Assembly: GCA_020851635.1 (NCBI GenBank)
Contig: JADZCJ010000063.1
Span: 1-64,000 of the forward strand
DNA: 64,000 bases
Origin: Anaerolineae bacterium
Lineage (GTDB): Bacteria; Chloroflexota; Anaerolineae; UBA4142; SHND01
Direction: 5' to 3'
Shown here: piece after piece, positions 8,412-17,145 of the stretch
Position numbering within the stretch: position 1 is the first letter of the stretch
Layout: each line of letters starts with the position of its first letter
Translations under genes and position numbers: made by a program
Notes under the pieces: model-generated
Database searches by the model: none
Told to the model about the DNA's origin: nothing
Seen by the model: the letters and a program-made list of their open reading frames with translations, nothing else

Positions 8412-8741
8412 ATGAAATTGATCGTCGCCATTGTCCAAAGTGATGACGCAGGCGCGTTGAGCGATGCACTGCGCGAAGCCAACTTTCAATCCACCCTCAT
8501 CAGCAGCACGGGCGGTTTCTTGCGCGAGGGGAACGGCACGCTTTTTATCGGCGTAGAAGACAATCAGGTGGATGCGGCGTTGAAAATCATCAAGGAAAAC
8601 TGCACGACCCGCACCCAATTCGTCAATCCGATGCCCCCTGTTATGGAGCCCGGCGAGCTCTACATGCCGCCGCCCGTCGAGGTCCAGGTCGGCGGCGCGG
8701 TCGTGTTTGTGTCCAACGTCGAACGGTTTGAGAAATTCTAG
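8412..8741 (+). CDS. cyclic-di-AMP receptor, PII-like (DarA/PstA/YaaQ family)
   Basis: 109 residues from the ATG at 8412, preceded by GGAGG at 8399-8403. An earlier in-frame start lies inside the terminator and is rejected. The sequence fits the DarA/PstA family of trimeric PII-like proteins that bind c-di-AMP. It has the N-terminal strand MKLIVAIVQSDDA, the ligand-site segment ISSTGGFLREGNGTLFIG (about 30-47) and a long T-loop region (LYMPPPVEVQVGGA). The target regulated by such proteins is not known. A PgpH-type c-di-AMP hydrolase is encoded at 44.1 kb in this window, consistent with c-di-AMP signalling. Transcription ends at the shared hairpin with fmdB. Confidence 0.88.
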   Translation: MKLIVAIVQSDDAGALSDALREANFQSTLISSTGGFLREGNGTLFIGVEDNQVDAALKIIKENCTTRTQFVNPMPPVMEPGELYMPPPVEVQVGGAVVFVSNVERFEKF

Positions 8742-8761
8742 CTGACCGCCGGTGTTTCCTT

Positions 8762-8812
8762 GGAATGAAAAAAATGGCGAACACGATTTGTGTTTGCCAT
8801 TTTTTTCATTCC
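8762..8812. terminator. bidirectional terminator between convergent genes
   Basis: 23-bp arms at 8762-8784 and 8790-8812, with one G-U wobble and a 5-nt loop. A7 in the left arm and T7 in the right arm serve both directions. The stop codon of the minus-strand FmdB gene (8806-8808) lies inside the right arm. Confidence 0.88.
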
Positions 8813-9237
8813 CCCGGCTCTCCCATTCCACCCATTCCACCCATCATTCCGCCCATTCCTCCATCGTCTCCCATCCCTCCCATTTCGGGCATGGACTTTT
8901 CGATCTCTTCGGGGCTTTCGCCGGATTCCAGGCGTCCCACCATTTCGTCAAATTCGGGACCCATCTCCTCGCCCATTTCGCCGCTCATTTTTTTCATAAA
9001 CCGCGCCAGCGATTTGGGATCATTTTCATCCACATCTCCAAGCGCCGACGGGTCCGCCATCGCGTCCAGCCGCGCCTCTTCGGACTTGACCGTCGCAAAT
9101 TTAGAGACCAGCCGCGTCAGATTGGCGCTGTCACAATTTGGGCAGTGCGGCGTCCCTGCTTGAGCCGCTGCGATGCTCCGAAAAAAAACATTTACGCGGC
9201 GTTTGCAGCTGCCGCAGCGATATTCGTAAATGGGCAT
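8806..9237 (-). CDS. FmdB family zinc-ribbon protein with Gly/Met-rich tail
   Basis: 143 residues. The N-terminus MPIYEYRCGSCKRRVNVF followed by PHCPNCDSANLTRLVS is the FmdB-type zinc ribbon, with metal ligands in two CxxC knuckles (residues 8-11 and about 32-35). FmdB-family regulators were first described near formamidase genes, but most members are uncharacterised. Residues about 60-110 are an acidic helical region (SLARFMKKMSGEMGEEMG). The last 25 residues are almost entirely Gly and Met in repeated GMGGM units and are probably disordered. Upstream on the minus strand is GGAGTAGAGG next to the ATG. It stands alone between two terminators. Confidence 0.85.
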   Translation of the reverse strand: MPIYEYRCGSCKRRVNVFFRSIAAAQAGTPHCPNCDSANLTRLVSKFATVKSEEARLDAMADPSALGDVDENDPKSLARFMKKMSGEMGEEMGPEFDEMVGRLESGESPEEIEKSMPEMGGMGDDGGMGGMMGGMGGMGEPGE

Positions 9238-9324
9238 CCTCTACTCCGTTTCCATAGATGTTTAGAGAATAGTTTTTACGCAAGTCCGGACCTCGCGAGT
9301 GCGTGTCGGTGGTAGACTCGTGAT

Positions 9325-9358
9325 AAAAAAAAAAGACCCGGCTGATGGGTCCCGGTCT
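9325..9358 (-). terminator. intrinsic terminator of the response regulator-GGDEF gene
   Basis: Read on the minus strand, AGACC and GG pair with CC and GGTCT around a loop, followed by a run of ten T (plus-strand A-run 9325-9334). Confidence 0.8.
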
Positions 9359-9376
9359 CTCGAACGCGCCGCGCGC

Positions 9377-10345
<969 letters not shown>

Positions 10346-10405
10346 CGCTTCCAATTCCAGGATAAACTTTTTCCGCCAGAATTTTCAATAAAGAATGCGC
10401 GCATT

Positions 10406-11260
10406 TTACACCGATTGAGACCGCTTTCCAATTCCCTGACGCGCCAAATCCTTCCATTCTGCGAGCGAAAGTGTTTCGGCTCGTCGCGCGGGATCAAGCC
10501 CGGCGCGCACCAGCATTTCGGCTGCCTGATCCGTCGTAATCTGTAATCCATTTGCCAGCGCATTCCGCAGCTGCTTGCGTCTGGACCCAAAACCCGCGCG
10601 CACCACCTGAAAAAACCGGCGGGCAGACGGTTCAGCCGATGGTTCCGGCTCGTTCGACGCCTCCGACCGGTAGACGTCAATCCGAACAACTGCCGAGTCC
10701 ACTGCCGGACGCGGATAAAACGCGCCGGCAGGCACATTCAACACAATGTGCGGCTGTCCATAATACTGGACGCTCGTCCCCAGCAAATTACCGTGCGGAG
10801 GTTTGGCATTGATCTGCAGCGCCACCTCCTTTTGTGCCATCACCACAATGCGCCGCGGTCGGGTATTGGCTTCAAGCATGTGACGCAAAATCGCCGATGT
10901 GATGTAATAGGGGATATTGGCAACCACCAGATATGGCGGCGACAATTTCGCTCGCGCCAGCCATTCTTCCGGCGTTTGTTCCAGAATGTCCCCTTCCAGC
11001 AGATGCACGTTTGGCGCGTCTGCAAATTCAGCCCGCAAATCTTTTAGCAAATCGCGGTCTATCTCGACGGCAACCACCTCCGCGTTTGTCTCTGCCAGCG
11101 CGCGCGTCAAGTGACCTTTTCCCGGTCCAATTTCGAGGAGCACGTCGGTCGGCTTGATCTCTGCCGCCGCGACGATTTTGTGGAGGATATTGCGGTCTGT
11201 GAGAAAGTTTTGACCGAACCGTTTGCGCGGGATGTGTCTTGGCGGGGTGGGGCGAGTCAT
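10406..11260 (-). CDS. rsmA: 16S rRNA (adenine1518/1519-N6)-dimethyltransferase
   Basis: 284 residues matching KsgA/RsmA, which dimethylates two adjacent adenines near the 3' end of 16S rRNA late in 30S assembly. It has the family start KRFGQNFLTDRNIL, SAM motif I (LEIGPGKGHLTRAL, about 42-55), acidic motif AVEIDRDL and catalytic motif NIPYYI (about 124-129). The C-terminal domain is present and length is normal. No Shine-Dalgarno is seen: the T-run of the upstream gene's terminator ends about 5 nt before the ATG, so expression depends on readthrough or an unseen promoter. Confidence 0.95.
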   Translation of the reverse strand: MTRPTPPRHIPRKRFGQNFLTDRNILHKIVAAAEIKPTDVLLEIGPGKGHLTRALAETNAEVVAVEIDRDLLKDLRAEFADAPNVHLLEGDILEQTPEEWLARAKLSPPYLVVANIPYYITSAILRHMLEANTRPRRIVVMAQKEVALQINAKPPHGNLLGTSVQYYGQPHIVLNVPAGAFYPRPAVDSAVVRIDVYRSEASNEPEPSAEPSARRFFQVVRAGFGSRRKQLRNALANGLQITTDQAAEMLVRAGLDPARRAETLSLAEWKDLARQGIGKRSQSV

Positions 11261-11264
11261 AACG

Positions 11265-11294
11265 AAAAAAAACTGACAGGGGTCGCCTGTCAGT
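11265..11294 (-). terminator. terminator of the 3D/G5-domain gene, abutting rsmA
   Basis: On the minus strand the 9-bp stem ACTGACAGG/CCTGTCAGT (plus 11272-11280 and 11286-11294) has a 5-nt loop and is followed by T7. The T-run lies only a few bases before the rsmA start codon. Confidence 0.8.
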
Positions 11295-11303
11295 CTTTGG
11301 CTC

Positions 11304-12965
11304 TTAACGGGTGCGTTCCACAGGAGTGTCAGGCAAAACCACGTTCAGCTGCGAAGCGGGCGGCACCGGCGTCAGCAGGTAAACATCTACCCAGCGGTAC
11401 CAACCTTCGATTGCGTCTTCCGGATATCCGAGATCAATGCGTTTGCCTTTGATGCGCCCACCCGTGTCACCCGCCATTGCTTCGCCATAGCCCGGCACAT
11501 ACACTCTGGACGACAAATTCACCACGCGCGGGTCTATAGCAACGATGCCCCGCCCTGCTTGCAGACCCAGCCGTGTGCGTCCGTACTGGGGGTCTTCCCG
11601 CGACTTGCCCGAAGTCGCCGCCGAATATGCCGTCGCCAACATGCGGACCTTGCGCCAGTATTGGACAACCTGTCCGTCGGGCAGCGTCAAATCGCGGACC
11701 ACGATCCCCGTGCCGTAATTGATGATGTGGTCTTGTGGCGGGTTCTCGATCCACTCGCGCTCCAACCCGGTAGAGATCAGATTGCCGTTCTCAAAGACCG
11801 ATTTGAACAAACGGTGCTTTTCACCCTTTTTGCCCGTTTGGGCGACCATGCGTTGATCGAGTTCCAAATCGCTGTTTGGCAGCCATTTGGTTTGGAATGG
11901 CAGCTGCTCGGTCTCGGTAATAAATTCCTCGCGCACGCGCGTAACATTTACATTGACGTAATCCACCACAGGATTGTCCAGCGCGGGCAGTGCATAATCT
12001 TTGCCTTCGAGCTTGATGTTTTCTTGTTCCAGCAATTGCTCCAACGTATCTACGCGCGTGCGGGTGCGAATGAGTTTGCCGTCCACCGTGATCGAGGCGG
12101 GACGCGACCGACGAATAAAGATTGTTGCGCCCGCCGTAACGGGCGTGGTCAAGTCGGGTGTCACCGCGTCGCCCATATACAGCTGCAAACCTGCGCGCGT
12201 CAGCGCCGTGCCGAGCGTGTTCTCGGTTGTCAGCATCGTCGAGACGGTGCCGTTGTCGTTCACCGTAATCGGCAGCGCGCGGGTGATGCTAATGTGAATG
12301 GTGCTGTTCTGCGCTGCCATCAATGCCGGCTCGCCCGCGCTCGCCGCAATCCGCGGGAGAGAAGCATCGGCGCGCACCAGACGCCCGTCCAAAAAGACCT
12401 GGTCTTGCGGTTTGAGCGTGATTTGATTTTCGGCTAGGACTTGATTGATTGTGGTTGCCTGGGTGCGGCGTTCCCGGGTGTCGCCGTCAGCGGAAATAAC
12501 CAGAGGAGTTGCCAGTCGAATCGAGATGTTGCCATCGGAGGGAATAGAGGCATCGAGCGCCGGACGAATCATGTCCTTTTCGTGCCATGCGATTCCCGCC
12601 TCCAAAAGCACATCGCGGACTGTCTGTTGACGAGTCCACACCGTCATCTCCTGATCATTGATTCGGATCGTCAGCCGCGTCTGCGCCAGGAGAAAGAAAT
12701 AGAGCATCGCCGCAAGGGCAACGGCAACAAACAAGAACAGGAACAGGTTTCCATCGCGCAAGAACGGAAACAAGGTGGTGAGACGTGACGACGGGATAAT
12801 GACAGGGGCAGGGGCAAGGTATCGCCGATTGCCGCGCGGGGGCGCGGGTCGCAATGCCGGGGAGGGGGGCGCCGCTCGTCTGCTGGGCAATTGGCGCGTC
12901 GGCGGCTTGGGGGGCAGCGTACGACGCGGAATGCCGGTTGGTGGTATTACTTGATCAGACTTCAT
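11304..12965 (-). CDS. membrane-anchored G5/3D-domain cell wall protein (YabE/Rpf-like)
   Basis: 553 residues from the ATG at 12965. A Pro/Arg-rich cytoplasmic segment (1-70) precedes one transmembrane helix (about 77-98, NLFLFLFVAVALAAMLYFFLL). Then come about four DUF348-type repeats (ubiquitin-like units, for example LTIRINDQEMTVWTRQQTV), a G5 domain (about 348-418) and a C-terminal 3D domain with its three Asp in AIDP, AGDTGG and KRIDLGY. The 3D domain is related to the double-psi barrel of MltA/EXPB lytic enzymes. Such proteins act on or bind peptidoglycan during growth or resuscitation, although no lysozyme-like Rpf domain is present. A weak promoter-like TATATC lies just before the ATG. 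Confidence 0.87.
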   Translation of the reverse strand: MKSDQVIPPTGIPRRTLPPKPPTRQLPSRRAAPPSPALRPAPPRGNRRYLAPAPVIIPSSRLTTLFPFLRDGNLFLFLFVAVALAAMLYFFLLAQTRLTIRINDQEMTVWTRQQTVRDVLLEAGIAWHEKDMIRPALDASIPSDGNISIRLATPLVISADGDTRERRTQATTINQVLAENQITLKPQDQVFLDGRLVRADASLPRIAASAGEPALMAAQNSTIHISITRALPITVNDNGTVSTMLTTENTLGTALTRAGLQLYMGDAVTPDLTTPVTAGATIFIRRSRPASITVDGKLIRTRTRVDTLEQLLEQENIKLEGKDYALPALDNPVVDYVNVNVTRVREEFITETEQLPFQTKWLPNSDLELDQRMVAQTGKKGEKHRLFKSVFENGNLISTGLEREWIENPPQDHIINYGTGIVVRDLTLPDGQVVQYWRKVRMLATAYSAATSGKSREDPQYGRTRLGLQAGRGIVAIDPRVVNLSSRVYVPGYGEAMAGDTGGRIKGKRIDLGYPEDAIEGWYRWVDVYLLTPVPPASQLNVVLPDTPVERTR

Positions 12966-13032
12966 GGGTGATATAGAATTCGCGCACCTTGCCAAGAAGC
13001 GGGTCCTACGTTCAACCCAAAGCCCCGAGCGC

Positions 13033-13050
13033 AAAAAACGCGGCACGCGG
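13033..13050 (-). terminator. possible terminator downstream of SRP RNA
   Basis: On the minus strand CGCG-TGC-CGCG is followed by T6. The stem is short, and it lies about 45 nt past the predicted RNA 3' end. Confidence 0.4.
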
Positions 13051-13090
13051 ATTCTATATGAGAGCGTGATTCCTGATCTTGCGAATCAAA

Positions 13091-13370
<280 letters not shown>

Positions 13371-13377
13371 GTCGGGT

Positions 13378-13405
13378 AGTTTAGCGAAATGGTGGTCTTT
13401 GTCAA
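13378..13405 (-). promoter_or_regulatory. promoter of SRP RNA
   Basis: On the minus strand, -35 TTGACA (plus 13400-13405), a 16-bp spacer and -10 TAAACT (plus 13378-13383) place the start 7 nt later, at the predicted RNA 5' end near 13370. The -35 lies in a small palindrome (13399-13415). Confidence 0.75.
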
Positions 13406-13519
13406 GACTTGACAAGAGAAAAAGTTACACAAGAAACGCCCTCTCAAACAATTCTTGTAAAGTCAGCTGCTCGGCAGAGATGCTCTCCCGAACCTCTCGA
13501 CGCGTCGGGTACAAAGAAA

Positions 13520-13563
13520 TTGGAGACCGGAGCGAGGATATGCATCGCCTCGCCAGTCTCCAA
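13520..13563 (-). terminator. terminator hairpin after the tRNA-Ser pair
   Basis: Minus-strand hairpin with outer TTGGAGAC/GTCTCCAA and inner GCGAGG/CCTCGC pairs, then TTTCTTTG. It closes the transcript of the two serine tRNAs. The 114 nt between it and the SRP promoter show nothing else. Confidence 0.7.
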
Positions 13564-13574
13564 CCTTTATTGAA

Positions 13575-13663
13575 CGGAGAGGGGGGGATTTGAACCCCCG
13601 GTGACCTTGCGACCACACACGACTTCCAATCGTGCGCACTAGACCGGACTATGCGACCTCTCC
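13575..13663 (-). tRNA. tRNA-Ser (anticodon GGA)
   Basis: An 89-nt cloverleaf on the minus strand. The acceptor stem is GGAGAGG/CCTCTCC with discriminator G, the D-stem GCAT/GTGC, and the anticodon stem CACGA/TCGTG with loop TTGGAAG giving anticodon GGA (codons UCC/UCU). It has a long variable arm typical of serine tRNA and the T-loop GGTTCAAATCC. CCA is not encoded. The first 30 nt are identical to the neighbouring tRNA-Ser(CGA), indicating duplication. Confidence 0.95.
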
Positions 13664-13693
13664 AAACAAGACCAACCGGTCTGACTGCTGAGG

Positions 13694-13779
13694 CGGAGAG
13701 GGAGGGATTCGAACCCCCGGTGGCATAACCACACGCGATTTCGAGTCGCGCGCACTAGACCGGACTATGCGACCTCTCC
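13694..13779 (-). tRNA. tRNA-Ser (anticodon CGA)
   Basis: An 86-nt cloverleaf on the minus strand with the same acceptor and D-arm as its neighbour. The anticodon stem CGCGA/TCGCG with loop CTCGAAA gives anticodon CGA (codon UCG). It has a long variable arm and the T-loop GGTTCGAATCC. CCA is not encoded. It is transcribed first of the two, 30 nt upstream of tRNA-Ser(GGA). Confidence 0.95.
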
Positions 13780-13837
13780 AAAAATTTTTCGAGAGACGGC
13801 AAACCTGTGCGCTTGCCTCTCTCTCTTTCGGTTTTGG

Positions 13838-13866
13838 ATTATACACGCTTTCACACCGTCCCCCAA
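13838..13866 (-). promoter_or_regulatory. promoter of the tRNA-Ser pair
   Basis: On the minus strand, a perfect -10 TATAAT (plus 13838-13843) is extended by TG one base upstream. A weak -35 TTGGGG sits 17 bp away (plus 13861-13866). Confidence 0.6.
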
Positions 13867-13973
13867 ATTTTTCCCGATTTCCTTGACCCCCGTTATAATC
13901 TCACCTGACATTTGGTGACTTTACTCGCGGCAATCTCGTGTGCCAATGGGTTATTGCCGCGCCGGAGACCGAT

Positions 13974-14216
13974 ATGGCTTATTATATCAAACACATGACC
14001 GATATTCTCGACGAGATCGGTGTTCCACCCGTACGCGCATTCCACATTCGCATTGACGAATATGTCCAGGAGATTTTGGGCACCAAAGACCTGGACGCCG
14101 ATCAAGTCTGGAGAATTCTCTATCCCAAACTCCAGGACCCCGAATACAAAAAAGAATTTACCGAACAGTTGCGCGTCAAGTGGGCAAACCGCGACTATCG
14201 AAACGAGGGACTATAA
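13974..14216 (+). CDS. small conserved-looking protein of unknown function, coupled to FAD oxidoreductase
   Basis: 80 residues from the ATG at 13974, which follows GGAGA at 13964-13968. A GTG 12 codons earlier has no ribosome binding site. The protein is charged and mostly helical (DEYVQEILGTKDLDAD, then YKKEFTEQLRVKWANRDYRN), with no signal peptide, cysteines or membrane segment. I do not recognise a family. The gene ends 3 nt before the FAD-dependent oxidoreductase, so the two are almost certainly co-translated, and the small protein may be an accessory subunit or chaperone of that enzyme. A TATAAT at about 13896-13901 could be the -10 box of a shared promoter. Confidence 0.7.
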   Translation: MAYYIKHMTDILDEIGVPPVRAFHIRIDEYVQEILGTKDLDADQVWRILYPKLQDPEYKKEFTEQLRVKWANRDYRNEGL

Positions 14217-14219
14217 CTG

Positions 14220-15347
14220 ATGCGTACCAATGCAGATGTCGTCGTCATCGGCGGCGGAATCCAGGGGCTCTCTTGTCTCTATCATCTCGCCGCCAAAGGT
14301 ATCAAAAACATTTCGCTGGTCGAACTTGATTTGCTTGGCAGCGGCTCGTCGGGACGCAGCGCCGCTATGCTCGTGCTTTCCATGTCGCGGGCAGAGACAA
14401 TTGCGCTCTCGTTGGTCGCCTGGAAAGAATACATGGCGTTTCCCGAACTGTTTGGCGAATCAACCCATTTCAAACAAATCGGCTATTTGACTGTTGCCAC
14501 GGCGGCGGCAGAGCATGAATTGCGTCAAGAGCTCGCGGCGCAGCGTTCGATGAACGTCCCCCTGCAAGTCCTCGACCCGCAACAGGTCAAAGAGATTGTG
14601 CCCGCCGTCAATGTTGACGACCTTGTGCTCGGAGCGTTTTATCGCGCCGACGGCGTGATTGACCCGCACGCAGTCATGCAGACCTATGCGCGCGCCGCCA
14701 AACAGCTCGGCGCAGAGATCAACGAACGCGTTCAGGCAACCGGCATCGTACAGGAAAACGGGCGCGTCGTGGGCGTCGAAACAACCGCGGGTCTGATCTC
14801 GACCCCGCGCGTTGTCAACGCGACCGGCGCGCGCGCCAGAGAGGTCGGCGCCTGGGTCGGTCTCGATCTCCCCATCCGAAATTTCAAGCGACATATTTTT
14901 ATCACGGACGAGTTTCACGCCATACCTCCAAACACGCCGTTCGTGATGGACCTCGAAGTCGAGTGGTATTTCCGCAAAGAGGGCGATAACGTTCTCATGG
15001 GCATGGGACGAGAAGAGTCAACAAGCTTTGAGCCGCAGTTCGTCCCCGAGTTTCAGGAACAGGTGATCGAACGCGCGGCGCTCCGCGCGCCCATTCTGCT
15101 CGAAGCAAAAATTCTGCGCGGCTGGGCGGGTCTGCGCGCCTTGACTCCCGATGATTTGCCCGTGCTTGGTTATGCGCCCGGCGTCGAGGGTTTTGTCAAT
15201 TGCTGTGGCTGGGGCGGACACGGCGTCATGCACGCGCCGGTCGGGGGCATCCTCACCGCCGAAATCATCGCCGATGGCAAGGCAAGCAGCATGGATATTA
15301 CCCCCTTCAAATACGAACGCTTTCAAAATCAAGAGTCACACACCTGA
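14220..15347 (+). CDS. FAD-dependent oxidoreductase of the DAO family (amino acid/sarcosine oxidase-like)
   Basis: 375 residues. The N-terminal dinucleotide fold is DVVVIGGGIQGLSCLYHLA (residues 6-24), with GxGxxG read as GGGIQG. The Ser-rich FAD loop LLGSGSSGRSAAML follows, and near the C-terminus comes the GWAGLRALTPDDLPVLGYAP segment typical of sarcosine oxidase, ThiO and D-amino acid dehydrogenase relatives. GWGGHGVMHAPVGG closes the FAD site. These enzymes oxidise a C-N bond of small amines; the substrate cannot be told here. There is no flavinylation Cys motif at the usual sarcosine oxidase site. The stop codon lies in the loop of the terminator hairpin shared with panC. Confidence 0.85.
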   Translation: MRTNADVVVIGGGIQGLSCLYHLAAKGIKNISLVELDLLGSGSSGRSAAMLVLSMSRAETIALSLVAWKEYMAFPELFGESTHFKQIGYLTVATAAAEHELRQELAAQRSMNVPLQVLDPQQVKEIVPAVNVDDLVLGAFYRADGVIDPHAVMQTYARAAKQLGAEINERVQATGIVQENGRVVGVETTAGLISTPRVVNATGARAREVGAWVGLDLPIRNFKRHIFITDEFHAIPPNTPFVMDLEVEWYFRKEGDNVLMGMGREESTSFEPQFVPEFQEQVIERAALRAPILLEAKILRGWAGLRALTPDDLPVLGYAPGVEGFVNCCGWGGHGVMHAPVGGILTAEIIADGKASSMDITPFKYERFQNQESHT

Positions 15348-15364
15348 GGGTGTGTGACTCTTTT
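15331..15364. terminator. bidirectional terminator, FAD oxidoreductase / panC
   Basis: Perfect 14-bp arms at 15331-15344 and 15349-15362 surround the loop TGAG, which contains the oxidoreductase stop codon. TTTT follows on the plus strand. The panC stop begins at 15363. Confidence 0.85.
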
Positions 15365-16196
15365 ATTCCAACATCAAGTTATCAATCAACCGCGTCGTTC
15401 CAAATCGCACCGCCATCGAGAGCAGCGCCTTGTCCCGGACCCGGTCCAATTCTTGAAGCGTCAGCGGGTCTGCCGCGCTCACATATTCGACCTGCGCCCG
15501 TGGCTCTTGCGCCAGCACATCGCGCATCACCTCGCGCAAGCGTTCTGCCTCCCGCACCCCCTGTTCATAGACCCTCTGCGCCGCGCTCAATGCTTGAAAC
15601 AACACAACGGCTGCCTGCCGCTCCTCGGGGGACAAATAAGCATTCCGCGACGACATTGCCAGTCCATCCGCCTCGCGCACGGTTTTTCCGACGACAATTT
15701 CGACCGGCAGATTCAAATCGCGCACCATCCGGCTGATAACCGCAACCTGTTGGGCATCTTTTTGCCCAAAATAGGCGCGGTCAGGTTGGAAAATGTTGAA
15801 TAACTTGGTCACCACCGTCGCCACCCCCCGAAAATGCCCGGGACGCAGCGCGCCTTCCAGCGGCGCCGCAACGTCCTCCACCGTCACATAGGTCTGGAAT
15901 CCGGGCGGATAGATTTCCTCGGCGGAGGGCGCAAACACCAGGTCCACCCCCAACGGCGCCAACAATCCCAAATCCTTTTCCAAAGGGCGCGGATATTTCT
16001 CCAGGTCGCCCCCTGCCGCAAACTGTGTCGGATTTACAAAAATGCTCACCGCCGTATGTTTGTTTTCCGCTCGCGCTCGCTCCACAAGCGCAAGATGCCC
16101 CTTGTGCAGAGCGCCCATAGTCGGAACCAGACCCCATCCCCCACCCGGATGCTTGTGGATTTCACGGACTTCTTGAATTGTCTTTACAAAATGCAT
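15363..16196 (-). CDS. panC: pantothenate synthetase
   Basis: 277 residues matching PanC, which ligates pantoate and beta-alanine using ATP, the last step of vitamin B5 synthesis. It has the HIGH-like motif PTMGALHKGHL (25-35), FVNPTQF for pantoate binding, YFGQKDAQQ and the KMSKS-like segment AMSSRNAYLSPEER. Length is normal. It is the third gene of the minus-strand panB-panE-panC operon, 15 nt after panE. Confidence 0.96.
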   Translation of the reverse strand: MHFVKTIQEVREIHKHPGGGWGLVPTMGALHKGHLALVERARAENKHTAVSIFVNPTQFAAGGDLEKYPRPLEKDLGLLAPLGVDLVFAPSAEEIYPPGFQTYVTVEDVAAPLEGALRPGHFRGVATVVTKLFNIFQPDRAYFGQKDAQQVAVISRMVRDLNLPVEIVVGKTVREADGLAMSSRNAYLSPEERQAAVVLFQALSAAQRVYEQGVREAERLREVMRDVLAQEPRAQVEYVSAADPLTLQELDRVRDKALLSMAVRFGTTRLIDNLMLE

Positions 16197-16211
16197 ATCG
16201 CGTAACCGTCA

Positions 16212-17144
16212 TCATGTCAGATAGGGCAGCGCGGCGTGATTAGCCAGATGTGGGTTCGACATCACCCGCATCAACTGTTCATTCACCGGCGTCGGCACTC
16301 CGAGTCGTTTGCCTTCGCGTACCACCGCGCCGTTGATGCGGTCTAACTCGGTTGGCGCGCCGCGCAGCACGTCCTGCAGCGTCGAGGACTTGTTGGCGGC
16401 CGTCGCCGTCGCGACCTGAATCGTTCGCGCTACCGGGTCAGCATAGGGCAGGGCAATCCCGAGCGCGTTCGCCACTTGTGCCGTTTCTTGCGCCGCCGCC
16501 GAGAGCAGGGCGCGCGTTTCGGGATGCTCCACCAATGAACCATTCGGCACGCGATAGATCGCGCTCAGCGCATTGATTGCGCTGTTGACGACCAGTTTGC
16601 CCCAGACCAAACCCGCAATGTCATTCGTCAGCTGGGTCTCGATGCCCGCGCGGTTCAGCACATCGCAGAGGGTCTGCATTCGCGTTTGCGTTATCGCTGT
16701 CGCGGCGAGCAGGGTCGGACCCTGACCCGCGTGACGCACATGACCCGCGCCCAGCAAGGTCGCGCCGAGCATCGTCACGCCAACTCCTGCGCGCGCGGCG
16801 CCCACATGCTGCGCGACAATTTCATAGTTGCCGATGCCGTTTTGCAGCGTCACCGCGAGACCCTGAGGTTTGAGGATTTGCTTTGCCCAGCGCGCCGCGC
16901 GTTCCGTCTGGTGCCCCTTGACCGCGATGAGCGCAGTGTCAACCGCGCTCACCGTCGCGGGATCGGTCGTCGCAGGAACGGGCGTTTGGAAATGCTCGCC
17001 GTCGCGTTCCAGCCGAACCCCGACGCGATTCAGCTCGTCAACCGCGCCGTTCCACGTCCCAAGGACCGTCACATCGTGCTGTGGCGCAAGATGCGCTGCC
17101 AAAAACGAACCCATCGCGCCCGTGCCGATAATTCCGATTCGCAT
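16212..17144 (-). CDS. panE: 2-dehydropantoate 2-reductase
   Basis: 310 residues from the ATG at 17144. The N-terminal NADPH fold is MRIGIIGTGAMGSFLAAHL (GxGxxG at 7-12). Family motifs include AVKGHQT with the catalytic Lys region, TLQNGIGNYE (NG motif) and KLVVNSAINALSAIYRVPNG (KxxxN with Asn and Ala/Ser contacts). It reduces ketopantoate to pantoate. The panB stop and this ATG are one base apart (TGA-G-ATG), so the genes are coupled. Longer in-frame starts inside panB are rejected. Confidence 0.94.
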   Translation of the reverse strand: MRIGIIGTGAMGSFLAAHLAPQHDVTVLGTWNGAVDELNRVGVRLERDGEHFQTPVPATTDPATVSAVDTALIAVKGHQTERAARWAKQILKPQGLAVTLQNGIGNYEIVAQHVGAARAGVGVTMLGATLLGAGHVRHAGQGPTLLAATAITQTRMQTLCDVLNRAGIETQLTNDIAGLVWGKLVVNSAINALSAIYRVPNGSLVEHPETRALLSAAAQETAQVANALGIALPYADPVARTIQVATATAANKSSTLQDVLRGAPTELDRINGAVVREGKRLGVPTPVNEQLMRVMSNPHLANHAALPYLT

Positions 17145-17145
17145 C

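Noticed and set aside
13399-13415. Palindrome TTGTCAAGACTTGACAA as an operator
   Set aside because: It arises mainly because the -35 TTGACA of the SRP promoter is mirrored once; no second site or regulator nearby supports operator function.
13938-13973. GTG start for the small protein before the FAD oxidoreductase
   Set aside because: No ribosome binding site precedes it, while the ATG at 13974 has GGAGA at a suitable distance.
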